Below are positions 7,689-16,944 of a stretch of 64,000 nt of DNA, one piece after another. Position 1 is the first letter of the stretch. Each line of letters starts with the position of its first letter. A program made the position numbers and the translations under genes. A model generated the notes under the pieces. It was not told the origin of the DNA. It did no database searches and saw only the letters and a list, made by a program, of their open reading frames with translations. Origin of the DNA: an uncultured Collinsella sp. GTDB lineage: Bacteria > Actinomycetota > Coriobacteriia > Coriobacteriales > Coriobacteriaceae. The stretch is from contig CABUWV010000006.1 in assembly GCA_902495355.1 (NCBI GenBank), forward strand, positions 1 through 64,000, read 5' to 3'.

Positions 7689-9035
7689 CTACTCGAAGCT
7701 CAGCTGCTCCAGACGATCAAAGACCGTGTCGATACGGGTGAGGAAGTCCCACGGATCAAAAATCTCGTCGAGCTTTTCCTGGCTGACGGTACAGCGCGGG
7801 TCAGCCTCGAGACGCTCCTTAAAGGTAGGGCCGGAGACACAATCCTGTACCTCGTGCCAGGTTGCCATGGCGTTCTCCTGCACAATGGCGTACGCGTCCT
7901 CGCGGGTGATGCCCGTGTCGACGAGGGCGAGCAGCACCTTGGAGGAGAAGATGAGGCCGCGGGTCTTATTGAGGTTGGCCATCATGCGGGCAGGGTACAG
8001 CTGCAGGCCGTCGATAACGCGGATGAGGCACTGGAACATGTGGTCGAGGGCAATGAAGCTATCGGCCTGGGCGACGCGCTCGGCAGAGGAGTGCGAAATG
8101 TCACGCTCGTGCCACAGGGCGACGTTATCGAAGGCGACCTGGGCGTTGGACTTCACGACGCGCGACAGGCCGCAGACCTTCTCCATGGTGATGGGGTTGC
8201 GCTTGTGCGGCATGGCTGAGCTGCCCTTTTGACCCTTACGGAACGGTTCCTCAGCCTCGAGTGTATCGGTCTTCTGCAGATTGCGAACCTCGGTAGCGAT
8301 GCGCTCACAGGTGGCCGCGGTGGTGGCAAGAACGCCGGCGAGGTAGGCGTGATGATCGCGGCTAATAACCTGCGTGGACAGCGGGTCGTGAACCAGGCCC
8401 AGGTGCTCGCAGACGTACTCCTCGACGAACGGCTCGATGGAGCTGTACGTGCCGACAGCGCCCGAGATGGCACCAAAGGCAACGTTCTTGCGGGCATCCT
8501 CAAGACGGTCCAGATCGCGCTTGAGCTCCCAGGCCCAAGAGCCAAACTTCATGCCAAAGGTCATCGGCTCGGCATGGATGCCATGAGTACGTCCGGCGCA
8601 GAGCGTGTTGCGCTCCTCGAAGGCACGACGCTTGCAGATCTCGCCGAGTTTCTTGACGTCCTCGATGATCAGGTCGCAGGCCTGGGTGAGCTGGTAGCAC
8701 AGGGCCGTGTCGCCCAGATCGGAGCTGGTCATGCCATAGTGAACCCAGCGGCTGGGCTTGGGGTCGCCCTCGGGAACATCGGCATCGATGTACTCCTTCA
8801 TGTTGGTCAGGAAGGCAATGACGTCGTGGCGCGTGACTTCCTCGATCTCATCGACCTTCGCCTTCTCAAAGTTGGCATGGTCGCGGATCCACTGGGCCTC
8901 GTCTTTGGAAATACCGATCTTGCCGAGCTCCGCCTGGGCCTCGCAGGCCAGAACCTCGATCTCCTGCCAAATGGCGTACTTGTTCTCGAGGGAGAAGATG
9001 TGTCCCATCTCCGGGCGGGTATAGCGATCGATCAT
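7689..9035 (-). CDS. purB: Adenylosuccinate lyase
   Basis: 448 residues. Cleaves SAICAR and adenylosuccinate, releasing fumarate, in IMP and AMP synthesis. The fumarase-superfamily signature GSSAMPHKRNP carries the flexible catalytic loop. Other family blocks are RPEMGHIFS at the N-terminus, HYGMTSSDLGDT and GRTHGIHAEP (catalytic His). Start: the frame is open upstream to 9101, but AAAAAGGAG stands 6 bases before the ATG at 9035 (MIDRYTRPEM), which is the usual N-terminus of the family. It is the first and only gene of its unit, with the tRNA-Gly repeat region upstream. Confidence 0.96.
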   Translation of the reverse strand: MIDRYTRPEMGHIFSLENKYAIWQEIEVLACEAQAELGKIGISKDEAQWIRDHANFEKAKVDEIEEVTRHDVIAFLTNMKEYIDADVPEGDPKPSRWVHYGMTSSDLGDTALCYQLTQACDLIIEDVKKLGEICKRRAFEERNTLCAGRTHGIHAEPMTFGMKFGSWAWELKRDLDRLEDARKNVAFGAISGAVGTYSSIEPFVEEYVCEHLGLVHDPLSTQVISRDHHAYLAGVLATTAATCERIATEVRNLQKTDTLEAEEPFRKGQKGSSAMPHKRNPITMEKVCGLSRVVKSNAQVAFDNVALWHERDISHSSAERVAQADSFIALDHMFQCLIRVIDGLQLYPARMMANLNKTRGLIFSSKVLLALVDTGITREDAYAIVQENAMATWHEVQDCVSGPTFKERLEADPRCTVSQEKLDEIFDPWDFLTRIDTVFDRLEQLSFE

Positions 9036-9137
9036 AGCGGCTCCTTTTTGGTTATTGGCACGTTGGTCGTAACCCAACCATTGTACCGTGCGCAGGTGCA
9101 AGTATGGGCAGCAGGCATTAACCTAACATTTTGGAAT

Positions 9138-9189
9138 TGGAGCGAGCATGAGGACGTCCGCGCATTTGCTTCGCAAATGCGCACCGGCT
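9138..9189. repeat. tRNA-Gly-end/palindrome unit, older copy
   Basis: A 52-base block beginning with a degenerate tRNA-Gly 3' end (TGGAGCGAGCATGAGGA) and containing the palindrome GCGCATTTGCTTCGCAAATG. It matches 9269-9320 at most positions. It is followed by further hairpins (GCCCCTCAGC.. near 9200-9225; GAAGAC/GTCTTC near 9224-9260). Confidence 0.6.
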
Positions 9190-9268
9190 TCAGGCGAGCC
9201 CCTCAGCTTCACGAAGCCGAAGGGGAAGACTTTGTTGAATTGGCCGTCCCGAGGTCTTCCGCGCTCGG

Positions 9269-9320
9269 TGGAGCGGGCAACGGGACGTCCGCGTATTTGC
9301 TTCGCAAATCCGCACCGGCT
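9269..9320. repeat. tRNA-Gly-end/palindrome unit, younger copy
   Basis: Begins with 17 bases (TGGAGCGGGCAACGGGA) identical to the 3' end of the intact tRNA-Gly at 9460-9476, then turns into the palindrome ATTTGCTTCGCAAAT. It is a near-copy of 9138-9189. More small hairpins follow (AAACGCTTCGCGTTT near 9357-9371). Confidence 0.7.
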
Positions 9321-9390
9321 GCGGCCGCCTATCGGCGACCTTGCCTGCTCGCTATAAACGCTTCGCGTTTATTTAACGCTCGCACCCTGT

Positions 9391-9405
9391 CGGGTTCGAG
9401 TCCCG
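9391..9405 (+). pseudogene. tRNA-Gly T-arm fragment in opposite orientation
   Basis: CGGGTTCGAGTCCCG is the sense T-arm of the neighbouring tRNA-Gly, but here it lies on the plus strand while the gene is on the minus strand. It closes the palindrome array and directly precedes the tRNA terminator. Confidence 0.6.
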
Positions 9406-9416
9406 GCACTTTATTG

Positions 9417-9448
9417 AAAAAGGCACGGTAACGAAACGTTACCGTGCC
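9417..9448 (-). terminator. Terminator of tRNA-Gly
   Basis: A perfect 12-bp stem (GGCACGGTAACG 9422-9433 with 9437-9448) closes an AAA loop, with five T following on the minus strand (9417-9421). Confidence 0.85.
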
Positions 9449-9459
9449 TGAAATTCGAA

Positions 9460-9534
9460 TGGAGCGGGCAACGGGACTCGAACCCGCGAGTGTCAGCTTG
9501 GGAAGCTGATGCCTTACCACTTGGCGATGCCCGC
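9460..9534 (-). tRNA. tRNA-Gly (anticodon CCC)
   Basis: A 75-base cloverleaf with encoded CCA. The acceptor GCGGGCA pairs with TGCCCGC and the discriminator is T. The anticodon loop TTCCCAA on a TCAGC stem gives CCC. Promoter and terminator flank it closely, so it is a single-gene unit. Confidence 0.94.
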
Positions 9535-9547
9535 TTGCGTGTTGGCT

Positions 9548-9577
9548 AGTATAACGCGGTTGTCTTGTTCGATACAA
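9548..9577 (-). promoter_or_regulatory. Promoter of tRNA-Gly
   Basis: On the minus strand, TTGTAT (572-577 of this kilobase), an 18-base spacer and TATACT (548-553) stand 13 bases before the tRNA. Confidence 0.65.
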
Positions 9578-9831
9578 GGGTGTCGATGCTTGTTTTAGCT
9601 GTGAAGATTCGTTTGGAAATCGCGTCAATTGTGGAGACGAGGACCTTTGACTTCCTGTTCTCCCTATCTTCTACCTGCGCTTTTGCTTGATTGTTGTATT
9701 TGAGCTCAATTTGTCAGGAATTGGGCAAGCTTTTGGTCAGGCTCCGGTACTTACCCGCATGAACCTCGGGGGTAGCCTCATCCTACGCGTCGCAGCCTCC
9801 CCGTGCGACGCACGAGGGATAAGGAGCAGCC
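9578..9831 (+). promoter_or_regulatory. Upstream region of the adhesin gene
   Basis: No gene is apparent. The left part is AT-richer than its surroundings and is a likely promoter area. A 9-bp hairpin (GCGTCGCA/TGCGACGC) at about 9787-9810 sits just before the AAGGAG ribosome site at 9821-9826 and could affect translation. No promoter can be named with confidence. Confidence 0.35.
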
Positions 9832-12800
9832 ATGTCCAACGCACCCACGCACTCTGTCCACAGCGCAATCGCAACAGGTCCGCTGCTCCTGCTCCTCTTC
9901 CTGCTTTTCGGCTGCCTGGCACCGGGAGCCGCATTTGCCGTCGATGGCTACGACCAGCTCGGCTTCCGCACTATTAGCGATGATTGTGGACCCTTCTTCA
10001 TCGGCAAGTATGAAGCTCAAGACACCTCGATTGCCTACTGCATGAACCAGGAGCGCCCCGGCCCCACCAAACCGGGCGGCCCATGGCTCAACTTTGATCA
10101 AGGCTGGGTGTGGCTCGACGACGAGTTCGCGGCAATCGTTTGTCACGGATATCCCACCACCACGTCGTTTGGCGGTTACCATCTTTCACCCGATCGCGCC
10201 CGCGCCGCCACCCAGCTTGCCGTATGGATGCTCAACGGCACTACCCATGTCGACGGCACCTACTCCTACACGACCGCTCAGGGCAAAACCAAGAGCGGAC
10301 ACTTTACCGCCGACAATGAAGTCGTGGCGGCTGCGCGGTGGCTCCACGACAGCGCAAAATCAGGAAGCATCAAAGCCGCTCCGCACCGCGCGCGACGCTA
10401 TCTAGGGGCCGTATCGGGCGGCAGCAAACGTCAAGACATGCTCTATGTACTGCCGGCGGTCTCTGTTTCCTTCCAAAAGCAGTCTGCGAACACCGTTATT
10501 ACCAGCGGAAACAATACCTATCAGTTTACCGGGGCAACATTCGATATTTTTGAGAGCGGCAGCGGCGCGCGTGTCGGCACCATCCAGATGGACAGCAACG
10601 GTCGAGCACAGGCAACACTCCTACCCAACACGGCGTACTACCTGATTGAAACGAAGGCGCCGGCCGGCTATGTCCCCCGTCGTGATCGCATCGCCTTTAC
10701 CACGGGGAATGACGGCGGACAGGTTGCCATTGATGAACAACCCGGCACCATCAACCTGCGTATCGTAAAACTCGATGCCGCGACGAATGCAGGCCCCCAA
10801 GTTGGAGCTTCGCTCGCAGGAGCAGAGTTCACGTGTGTGTCGCAATCAACCCCTGGATGGGCACAAATCCTCACGACCGACGAAAGCGGTCGGGCCGCCC
10901 TCGCCGATGTCCCCTTAGGAACCTTTACCATCTACGAATCAAAAGCCCCCGAGGGCTACCTGCCATCCAACGACAGCTGGACCTATACCGTTGGAGCCGA
11001 CCAGCTCGGCGATTCAGGCGTGGTCGAGATCGAATCTCGCGTTTCCGATATCCCCATTGCGTTTGACCTTGAGATTTCCAAATTCAAGGATTACGGCAAT
11101 AGCGACCAATCCGGCCTGGAGCAGCCGGCGGGTGGTGTTGTCTTTGAGGTTGTCAGCAACAGCTCTCAGCAGGTTGTTGGCACACTGACCACAAACATCT
11201 ATGGCTTTGCCTCCACCAAAGACCAGCCCGAAGCATGGTTCGGCACAGGTAAGCGACCCGCCGGTGTCCACGGAGCCGTCCCATACGACCGTGCCGGCTA
11301 CACGGTTCGCGAGGTTCCGGAAACCGTCCCCGAGGGTTTTAAACGTGCAGGGGAATGGACCGTCGGGGCCAATCAGATTTCCAACGGCGCCGAGCTTCAA
11401 TATATCGTGGATAACCACGCTCTGTCGACGCACCTCCAGATTGTAAAACGCGACGCCCAAACAGGCGCTTCTGTTCCACTAGCCGGATTCACCTTCCAAC
11501 TCCTCGACAGCAATCACGAACCTGTCTCACAAACTTGCTGGTATCCAGCACATAACGTAATGGACACCTTTACGACTGACGCGACCGGGACCGTCACACT
11601 GCCCGAATCGCTCGTGCCGGGCACGTATTATGTACGCGAAACCTCGGCCAAAGAGCCCTATCTTGTCGGCGAAGAGATCGAGGTAAACATACCCGCCGAC
11701 ATGAACCTAACGCCCGTTGCAATCGCCTCGTATTATGACCACGCCGCGACCGGTAACATCAGGATCGTTAAAACCGATGCCGTAGACGGCAGCAGCCTCG
11801 CGGGCGCCATCTTTGAGATCCGTGCCTCGGGTGATATCGTGCGCCCCGACGGTAGCACTGCCGCGCTCGACGGTGAGACTGTCGCGACCGTCACGACGGA
11901 TGAAACTGGAGAAGCACGCGCGGACGACCTCCCGCTGGGATCTGGCACCGCACGCTACGAGGTTGTCGAGACTCAAGCGCCGACCGGCTTCCTACTCGAC
12001 CGGACGCCCCATATCGTAGACCTCGCTTATGCCGACCAGAAAACACCCGTTGTAGAAGCACGGCTTAACGTATCCGACGATTACACCAAGGTTGATATCT
12101 CCAAGGTCGATGCAAGCGGAGAGCAGGAAGTGGAAGGCGCACAGCTCACCTTATATGGTCCCGATAAAACCGAAATAGACTCCTGGACCTCATCCGACAA
12201 GCCACACCGCGTCGAACATCTTGCACCCGGCACCTACTCGTTGCGCGAAATGATGTCTCCGCGGACCTATGACCTTGCCGAGGAGATAACGTTTGAAATA
12301 AAGGATACGGGAGAAGTCCAATCCGTCGCGATGAAGGATGCGCCCATCGAAATCAAGGGGCAGGTCGACAAGCGTCAGGAACTTGTCCAACCTATCGAAA
12401 AGGGCCTGTTGGCTAACGGCGATGGTAAAAACCGCGCCACGACGCAAACCAATAGTGATGGGCTTTTCTCCTATACCATCGATGCTCGAAACGATTCCGC
12501 TACTTGGGTTGATGAGTTTACGATTACCGATGATCTTGAGTGCGCCAAAGACGGCACAGCGAGATTCGTCTCAATCGAAACCCCCGTCGCCATCGGCGAC
12601 CTCAATGGTCTGTGCAACGTGTGGTATCGCACGACGCCGTTGGACTCGACAGACGTCGATGAGCCGGCAAACGCGACACTTGACGATGGGCACGAAAATC
12701 CTTGGCTTGAGTCCGACGAAGTAAGGGAAAGTCTGGGTGAGGATTGCCGCCTCGTCGATTACGACGGTTGGCACCTCTGGAAGGCGGATATCTCGACCAC

Positions 12801-13263
12801 GGAATCCACCACACTCGAGGCGAAAGAACTCGACCTTGCATCCAATACCGTCGTAACGGGCATTCGAATTGAATACGGTGCGGTAGCCGCCGACTTTACG
12901 ACTCGAAGCGATGCGGATTCTTGGACCCGCGATGATCTCAAAGATGAGCACGACGACCTTGACGATGCCAAAGCAATCCTTGGCACAGACGCTCGGGGCG
13001 CAATCGTGCACATGCAGGCGACGTCGGCTTATACGCCCCAAACCGCACTCACCAACAGCGCGCGCGTCGATCTTTGCCGCAACGGTGGCGGCGATAAACT
13101 TGAGTCACATGACGAGGACAGCGTTATTCAACGCTGTACCCTACCGCAGGACCTACCGGCAACAGGATCAGTTCCCATCGCCGCTTGCATCACCGCGCTC
13201 CTGACCTCGGGTGCCGCAGCCCTATGGTTCGCTCGCCTTAGGTCGATCCCAAAGAAGCGCTAG
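9832..13263 (+). CDS. LPXTG surface adhesin with thioester domain and Cna-B repeats
   Basis: 1143 residues. A signal peptide (cleavage after about A36) is followed by a thioester domain: Cys70 in IAYCMNQ and Gln128 in the ATQLAVW block are the pair expected to form the internal Cys-Gln thioester that bonds covalently to host targets. Then come about six SpaA/Cna-B-type beta repeats, each starting like RIVKLDA, RIVKTDA or DISKVDA and ending with an E-box such as YYLIETKAPAGY, IYESKAPEGY or VVETQAPTGF; these normally hold Lys-Asn isopeptide bonds. A different Asp-rich domain (about 850-1090) precedes the sorting signal LPATG (1108-1112), a membrane helix and a basic tail. No sortase or pilin partner is nearby, so a housekeeping sortase presumably anchors it. 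AAGGAG supports the start. Confidence 0.92.
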   Translation: MSNAPTHSVHSAIATGPLLLLLFLLFGCLAPGAAFAVDGYDQLGFRTISDDCGPFFIGKYEAQDTSIAYCMNQERPGPTKPGGPWLNFDQGWVWLDDEFAAIVCHGYPTTTSFGGYHLSPDRARAATQLAVWMLNGTTHVDGTYSYTTAQGKTKSGHFTADNEVVAAARWLHDSAKSGSIKAAPHRARRYLGAVSGGSKRQDMLYVLPAVSVSFQKQSANTVITSGNNTYQFTGATFDIFESGSGARVGTIQMDSNGRAQATLLPNTAYYLIETKAPAGYVPRRDRIAFTTGNDGGQVAIDEQPGTINLRIVKLDAATNAGPQVGASLAGAEFTCVSQSTPGWAQILTTDESGRAALADVPLGTFTIYESKAPEGYLPSNDSWTYTVGADQLGDSGVVEIESRVSDIPIAFDLEISKFKDYGNSDQSGLEQPAGGVVFEVVSNSSQQVVGTLTTNIYGFASTKDQPEAWFGTGKRPAGVHGAVPYDRAGYTVREVPETVPEGFKRAGEWTVGANQISNGAELQYIVDNHALSTHLQIVKRDAQTGASVPLAGFTFQLLDSNHEPVSQTCWYPAHNVMDTFTTDATGTVTLPESLVPGTYYVRETSAKEPYLVGEEIEVNIPADMNLTPVAIASYYDHAATGNIRIVKTDAVDGSSLAGAIFEIRASGDIVRPDGSTAALDGETVATVTTDETGEARADDLPLGSGTARYEVVETQAPTGFLLDRTPHIVDLAYADQKTPVVEARLNVSDDYTKVDISKVDASGEQEVEGAQLTLYGPDKTEIDSWTSSDKPHRVEHLAPGTYSLREMMSPRTYDLAEEITFEIKDTGEVQSVAMKDAPIEIKGQVDKRQELVQPIEKGLLANGDGKNRATTQTNSDGLFSYTIDARNDSATWVDEFTITDDLECAKDGTARFVSIETPVAIGDLNGLCNVWYRTTPLDSTDVDEPANATLDDGHENPWLESDEVRESLGEDCRLVDYDGWHLWKADISTTESTTLEAKELDLASNTVVTGIRIEYGAVAADFTTRSDADSWTRDDLKDEHDDLDDAKAILGTDARGAIVHMQATSAYTPQTALTNSARVDLCRNGGGDKLESHDEDSVIQRCTLPQDLPATGSVPIAACITALLTSGAAALWFARLRSIPKKR

Positions 13264-13270
13264 CGCGATG

Positions 13271-13309
13271 AAAAAGCGGGCGAGCCAGTCCCCTGGCTCA
13301 CCCGCTTTC
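13271..13309. terminator. Bidirectional terminator between convergent genes
   Basis: A 12-14 bp stem (AGCGGGCGAGCCAG with CTGGCTCACCCGCT) has an A-run on the left and a short T-run on the right. It lies between the ends of the adhesin gene and of the minus-strand gene at 13330, and can serve both. Confidence 0.8.
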
Positions 13310-13329
13310 AATCATGTAAATCGCCGTAT

Positions 13330-13548
13330 CTACTCTGTAGACGAAGATCCACCATCAACGATTGCTTGCTCGGACTCAGGAATCCCATCGGCACCCGTGC
13401 TCTGTTCTTGCTCCACCTCTTCGCTGATTGCGGAGGCGGGGGTCGAGCCCTTTGCACCCACGATGTAGGCGGCCCCAAATCCTAACGCAATGGCAATCAA
13501 GGTCAAAATCACGTAGACAGGCCAATGGCGCTTAATATACGAAAACAC
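13330..13548 (-). CDS. Small single-span membrane protein
   Basis: 72 residues with a basic start (MFSYIKRHW), one membrane helix (about 10-31) and an acidic Ser/Glu-rich tail. I recognise no family. The GTG start has AAGGAG 6 bases upstream. It follows the M28-like gene on the same strand with about 20 bases between them, so it is probably cotranscribed and might work with that membrane protein. Function unknown. Confidence 0.65.
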   Translation of the reverse strand: MFSYIKRHWPVYVILTLIAIALGFGAAYIVGAKGSTPASAISEEVEQEQSTGADGIPESEQAIVDGGSSSTE

Positions 13549-13569
13549 GTTGACTCCTTAGAGCTCCGT

Positions 13570-16500
13570 CTACGAACGGCGGATAACCTCGGTCACGACC
13601 TCGGATACCGTGGCAATGTTCGTCGGGTTGACATTGTGGGGCAGGTCGTCCTCGGTACGAGCGCAAGCCAGACGCGTGCCGTCCACACCGGCGATGGTGA
13701 GGGCTCGGCGGCTCGCCTCGAGCGCGGCATAGGCATCGGTCTTGGCATAGGGCATCTCGAGCGCGCCACAATCGACATGGAACGACTTGCAGACCTTGCT
13801 GACCAGGTTCATGATGCGGCGATCGCCCTTGAGCAGTTGCTGTTCGCCCTCGACCGTCACAACCGAAAGCCTACCGGCGCCGACGGATTCAAGATTGATA
13901 AAGAATACGCCGCGGAGCTTATCGCGATGCGAAGCCAAGAAGGCCTTCATGCCGGCGCCATCACAATCCGAGGCGCCGGTTGCCACAAACCAGATATCGT
14001 GACCGAGCAGCTCATCATCGCCCATAGAGGCGACAGCCGAGAGCATATCTTCGGAAGAAGCGCCATCGGAAGACGTAGCGCCACCCTTCCAGCCATCGTT
14101 ATCGTCCTCGAAGTTATCCCACGAACCGATGCCGCGACCGGACTTTTTGGCATCGTAATCGTCTTCGACGCCCAGCCAGTCACTCATGCTGTCCTGCTCG
14201 TTTTTCTTTTTACGACCGAACAGGCCACCCAGGCCGCGCTTGCGAGACTTGGGTGCCGCCGGGGCGGGAGCCGAAATGGTCTCGATCGGCTGCGCGCCCG
14301 ACGCAACGGGCATAGGAGGCGCAACGGGTGCCGATGTGGGTTCGGGACCCTGGGCAGTAGCAAAGGGGTCGTTGACCTGGGCAGAGGGATCGGGAAGGTC
14401 GAACAGCGACGTGCGAGACACAACGTTTGCCTGCTTCATAGACGGCAGCGACGGATCGGGGACCGAAGCCAGCGGAGACGAGGAAGGTGCAGGCGACGGT
14501 GCCGACGCCGGATCGGGAACATTCATCTGCGGACGCGGCGATGCCTGGGAGGAAATCTGGGCCATAAGGGAATCGACCGTTTCGTCCTGGGTGGGAGCAA
14601 CATTGGCAACCGTGGCACCGGAACCACTCGGGGTCGGCATGGTGAAAATCTGCGTGGAGTAAGGCCTCGACTCATCCGTCTCGGGAGTCTCGGAAACCGC
14701 AGGCACTTCCTCCTGCTCGACCTCGGTCGAATCACCTTGATCGGCTGCCGCGTGTTGCTCTTCGTCAGAGTTGGCCTCGACGGACTCGTCCTCGGCGGCA
14801 TCTTGGATTTCGGCAGCATCAATGGGCTCGTCATCGTCTGCCGCGTCGCCCTGCTCATCGGAAACAGGAAGGGGCTCGGCAATTGCGGTGCCTTGCTTTT
14901 CAAACGTTATCGTGGAATCGAACTGCGCGGCATCAAACGACATGGTGCTATCGACGTGCTGCTGAGCCTCGAAAGACGTTGTTGCCTCAACAACATCCGC
15001 TGACGTCGGTTGCTGGGACTCAAAGGACGTCGTAGCTTCGGCAGCGTCGACGGGCCCGGACTGCATAGCCTCGTTCTGCTCAAACTCTTGCGCCGCGCGC
15101 TCACGTGCCGCCTCGGCTGCCTGCTGCTGAGCGATAGCCTCCTGCTCGGCAGCCTCGCGTGCGGCAGCGCGCTTCTCCTCGAAATCGTCGACAAATTTCC
15201 TGCCCTTTGCAAGCGCACCCTTAAAGAAGCTGGAAGCGCTGGCGCCAATCGAAGAGAACGCGGATGCAATATCGGCATGGGGCGTTGCCGCGGGAATCTC
15301 GGCAGAGAAATCAGTATCGCTCTCGTAAGACACGCGCCTCGGCTGTTCAACGTAATCGTCGTCAGACTCGTCCGCAACGTCTTGCGCCGGCGCGGCGGGA
15401 GCCAAAATGTCCAGTCCTGCCGCGGGATCGATCGCAGACACCGCCTCGGGCTCGGCAACGGCAGCGGTAACCGCGGCAGACTCATCATCCGCAGTGACAA
15501 CGGGCGCAGGCTCGGGCTCAAACGTCGGCTCCTCGCCCTCCTCGTAATCGAGCGTGCAGGACTCGGGAAGCATTCCGAGCGCACGGATGGCATCCGAACC
15601 AAAGCGGATGTTGCCGGCGGCGTTGCGATAGAGCTTGGGCTCGGGCTCGGCCGCGGCAGGCTCCTCCGCCGGCTCAGCAGCGGGAACCTCGTCATTGAAC
15701 TCTTCGGCCTGGACAGCCTGATTCTGATCCTCGGGCACGATGGCGCCAATCAGCGTCTCGTCGGCAGACGCACCCTCAAAGCCCTCGATCTGCTCGTCAA
15801 AAGCCTCGCCCTGTTCGGGCTCGGTTTGAGCGTCGGGAGCAATCGGCTGACCGAACTCGTCCTCGGCGTAGGTAGGCTCTTCGTACTCGATGGTGTTGCC
15901 GTAGTCGTTTTGCTGCTGGGCCGCGGCATACTCCGCCGCCGCGCGCGCCATTTCCTCGGCACGACGTTTCTGCTCCCCAAAATAGGTATCGAACGGAACA
16001 TCGTCGGGAAACTCGTTCTCGCCCTGGAAGGGAGCAACGTTGTCCATAACACCGAGCATAGCGGCGACAGAAGACTTGTTGCACACCGCGCCGGACGTAT
16101 AGGGAAGAATGTGGCGGTTAGAGATGATGTTTGCCGCGTTGGCAAGTGCAACGAGGGAAGCGAGGATCGCGACAATCCACAGCAGAACCTTGAGCGCGCC
16201 GGGGAGCGGCAGGATACGCAGGATGGCAACGGCAGCAGGGGCAACCGTGGCAACGGGCAACAGCTTGGCGATGAGCGCACGATACGAAGCATAGGGCTCG
16301 CGGGCGAGCAGCTCAGCACGGGGAGAGTCGTAGTGTGCGACAACGACCACCGGGCGGTTGCGCGGAGACGCGAGCGGGCCCGAGGCCTTGTGGTTGGCGA
16401 TGACATTTTGGCTCACGCCCGTCTTGCCCAGGCGCGAAACCACGGGGTGGCCCGTGCGCTCGAGCACGTAAAGAACGGCGCCGACAACGGCCAGCAAGGT

Positions 16501-16746
16501 GCCGACCAAGCCGATACCGCCGCCGATGCCCATCAGCAGGGCGCCGGCAAACGCAAGAATACCGGTAACGGCAAATGCCAACCTACCGGGCGCCGGGGCA
16601 TTGAACTCCTGAACCTCGGGATCAAAGCCGTGGTTGCGGAAGATCTGAGCGATATCCTCGGCAGCCAAGCGCTCTTCTTCGCTGCATGCCGGTGTAATGC
16701 CGGTGTTCTGCAGCAGGTGGTTAATATAGTTCTGGGTGTTCGCCAT
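13570..16746 (-). CDS. M28-peptidase-like membrane protein with long acidic insert
   Basis: 1058 residues from the ATG at 16746, which has GGAG 6 bases upstream; the frame is open further but lacks a ribosome site there. N-terminal part: SEEERLAAEDIAQIFRNHGF, as in M28 aminopeptidases. Two or more membrane helices (about 56-95 and 165-207) surround a VVVVAHYDSPR strand. A very acidic, Ala/Glu/Pro-rich region of about 660 residues (about 245-905) splits the fold; the rest of an M28 domain follows (about 910-1058). Expected metal and catalytic residues are mostly replaced: H138 remains, but the next Asp is Cys222, the Glu-Glu pair is Ser-Asp (926-927) and the last His is Ala. I infer a pseudo-enzyme or altered activity. 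Partners are unknown. Confidence 0.75.
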   Translation of the reverse strand: MANTQNYINHLLQNTGITPACSEEERLAAEDIAQIFRNHGFDPEVQEFNAPAPGRLAFAVTGILAFAGALLMGIGGGIGLVGTLLAVVGAVLYVLERTGHPVVSRLGKTGVSQNVIANHKASGPLASPRNRPVVVVAHYDSPRAELLAREPYASYRALIAKLLPVATVAPAAVAILRILPLPGALKVLLWIVAILASLVALANAANIISNRHILPYTSGAVCNKSSVAAMLGVMDNVAPFQGENEFPDDVPFDTYFGEQKRRAEEMARAAAEYAAAQQQNDYGNTIEYEEPTYAEDEFGQPIAPDAQTEPEQGEAFDEQIEGFEGASADETLIGAIVPEDQNQAVQAEEFNDEVPAAEPAEEPAAAEPEPKLYRNAAGNIRFGSDAIRALGMLPESCTLDYEEGEEPTFEPEPAPVVTADDESAAVTAAVAEPEAVSAIDPAAGLDILAPAAPAQDVADESDDDYVEQPRRVSYESDTDFSAEIPAATPHADIASAFSSIGASASSFFKGALAKGRKFVDDFEEKRAAAREAAEQEAIAQQQAAEAARERAAQEFEQNEAMQSGPVDAAEATTSFESQQPTSADVVEATTSFEAQQHVDSTMSFDAAQFDSTITFEKQGTAIAEPLPVSDEQGDAADDDEPIDAAEIQDAAEDESVEANSDEEQHAAADQGDSTEVEQEEVPAVSETPETDESRPYSTQIFTMPTPSGSGATVANVAPTQDETVDSLMAQISSQASPRPQMNVPDPASAPSPAPSSSPLASVPDPSLPSMKQANVVSRTSLFDLPDPSAQVNDPFATAQGPEPTSAPVAPPMPVASGAQPIETISAPAPAAPKSRKRGLGGLFGRKKKNEQDSMSDWLGVEDDYDAKKSGRGIGSWDNFEDDNDGWKGGATSSDGASSEDMLSAVASMGDDELLGHDIWFVATGASDCDGAGMKAFLASHRDKLRGVFFINLESVGAGRLSVVTVEGEQQLLKGDRRIMNLVSKVCKSFHVDCGALEMPYAKTDAYAALEASRRALTIAGVDGTRLACARTEDDLPHNVNPTNIATVSEVVTEVIRRS

Positions 16747-16944
16747 GTGCGCTCCACATCCATAATCCGACAAATAGGCCCAATGCATGCACATTAGAAC
16801 CGTATATAGTCGAAAGTATACCCCGAGCGAGCGCAAACGACCGAATTCGGGCCATCTTAACGCCCCGAGCGGACAAGGATATAGCCTAATCTCCATATCG
16901 GACTAAAATCATGGCAGCAAACCACCTTCTCATGCGAGGACTCT

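Noticed and set aside
9138..9410. tRNA-Gly repeats as att sites of an integrated element
   Set aside because: The copies are only tens of bases apart, include inverted fragments, and no integrase or cargo lies between them.
13525..16797. Plus-strand frames of 492 and 595 residues opposite the M28-like gene
   Set aside because: They mirror the low-complexity acidic region (Arg/Gly/Leu-rich on the other strand). The minus-strand frame has ribosome site, membrane helices and domain likeness.
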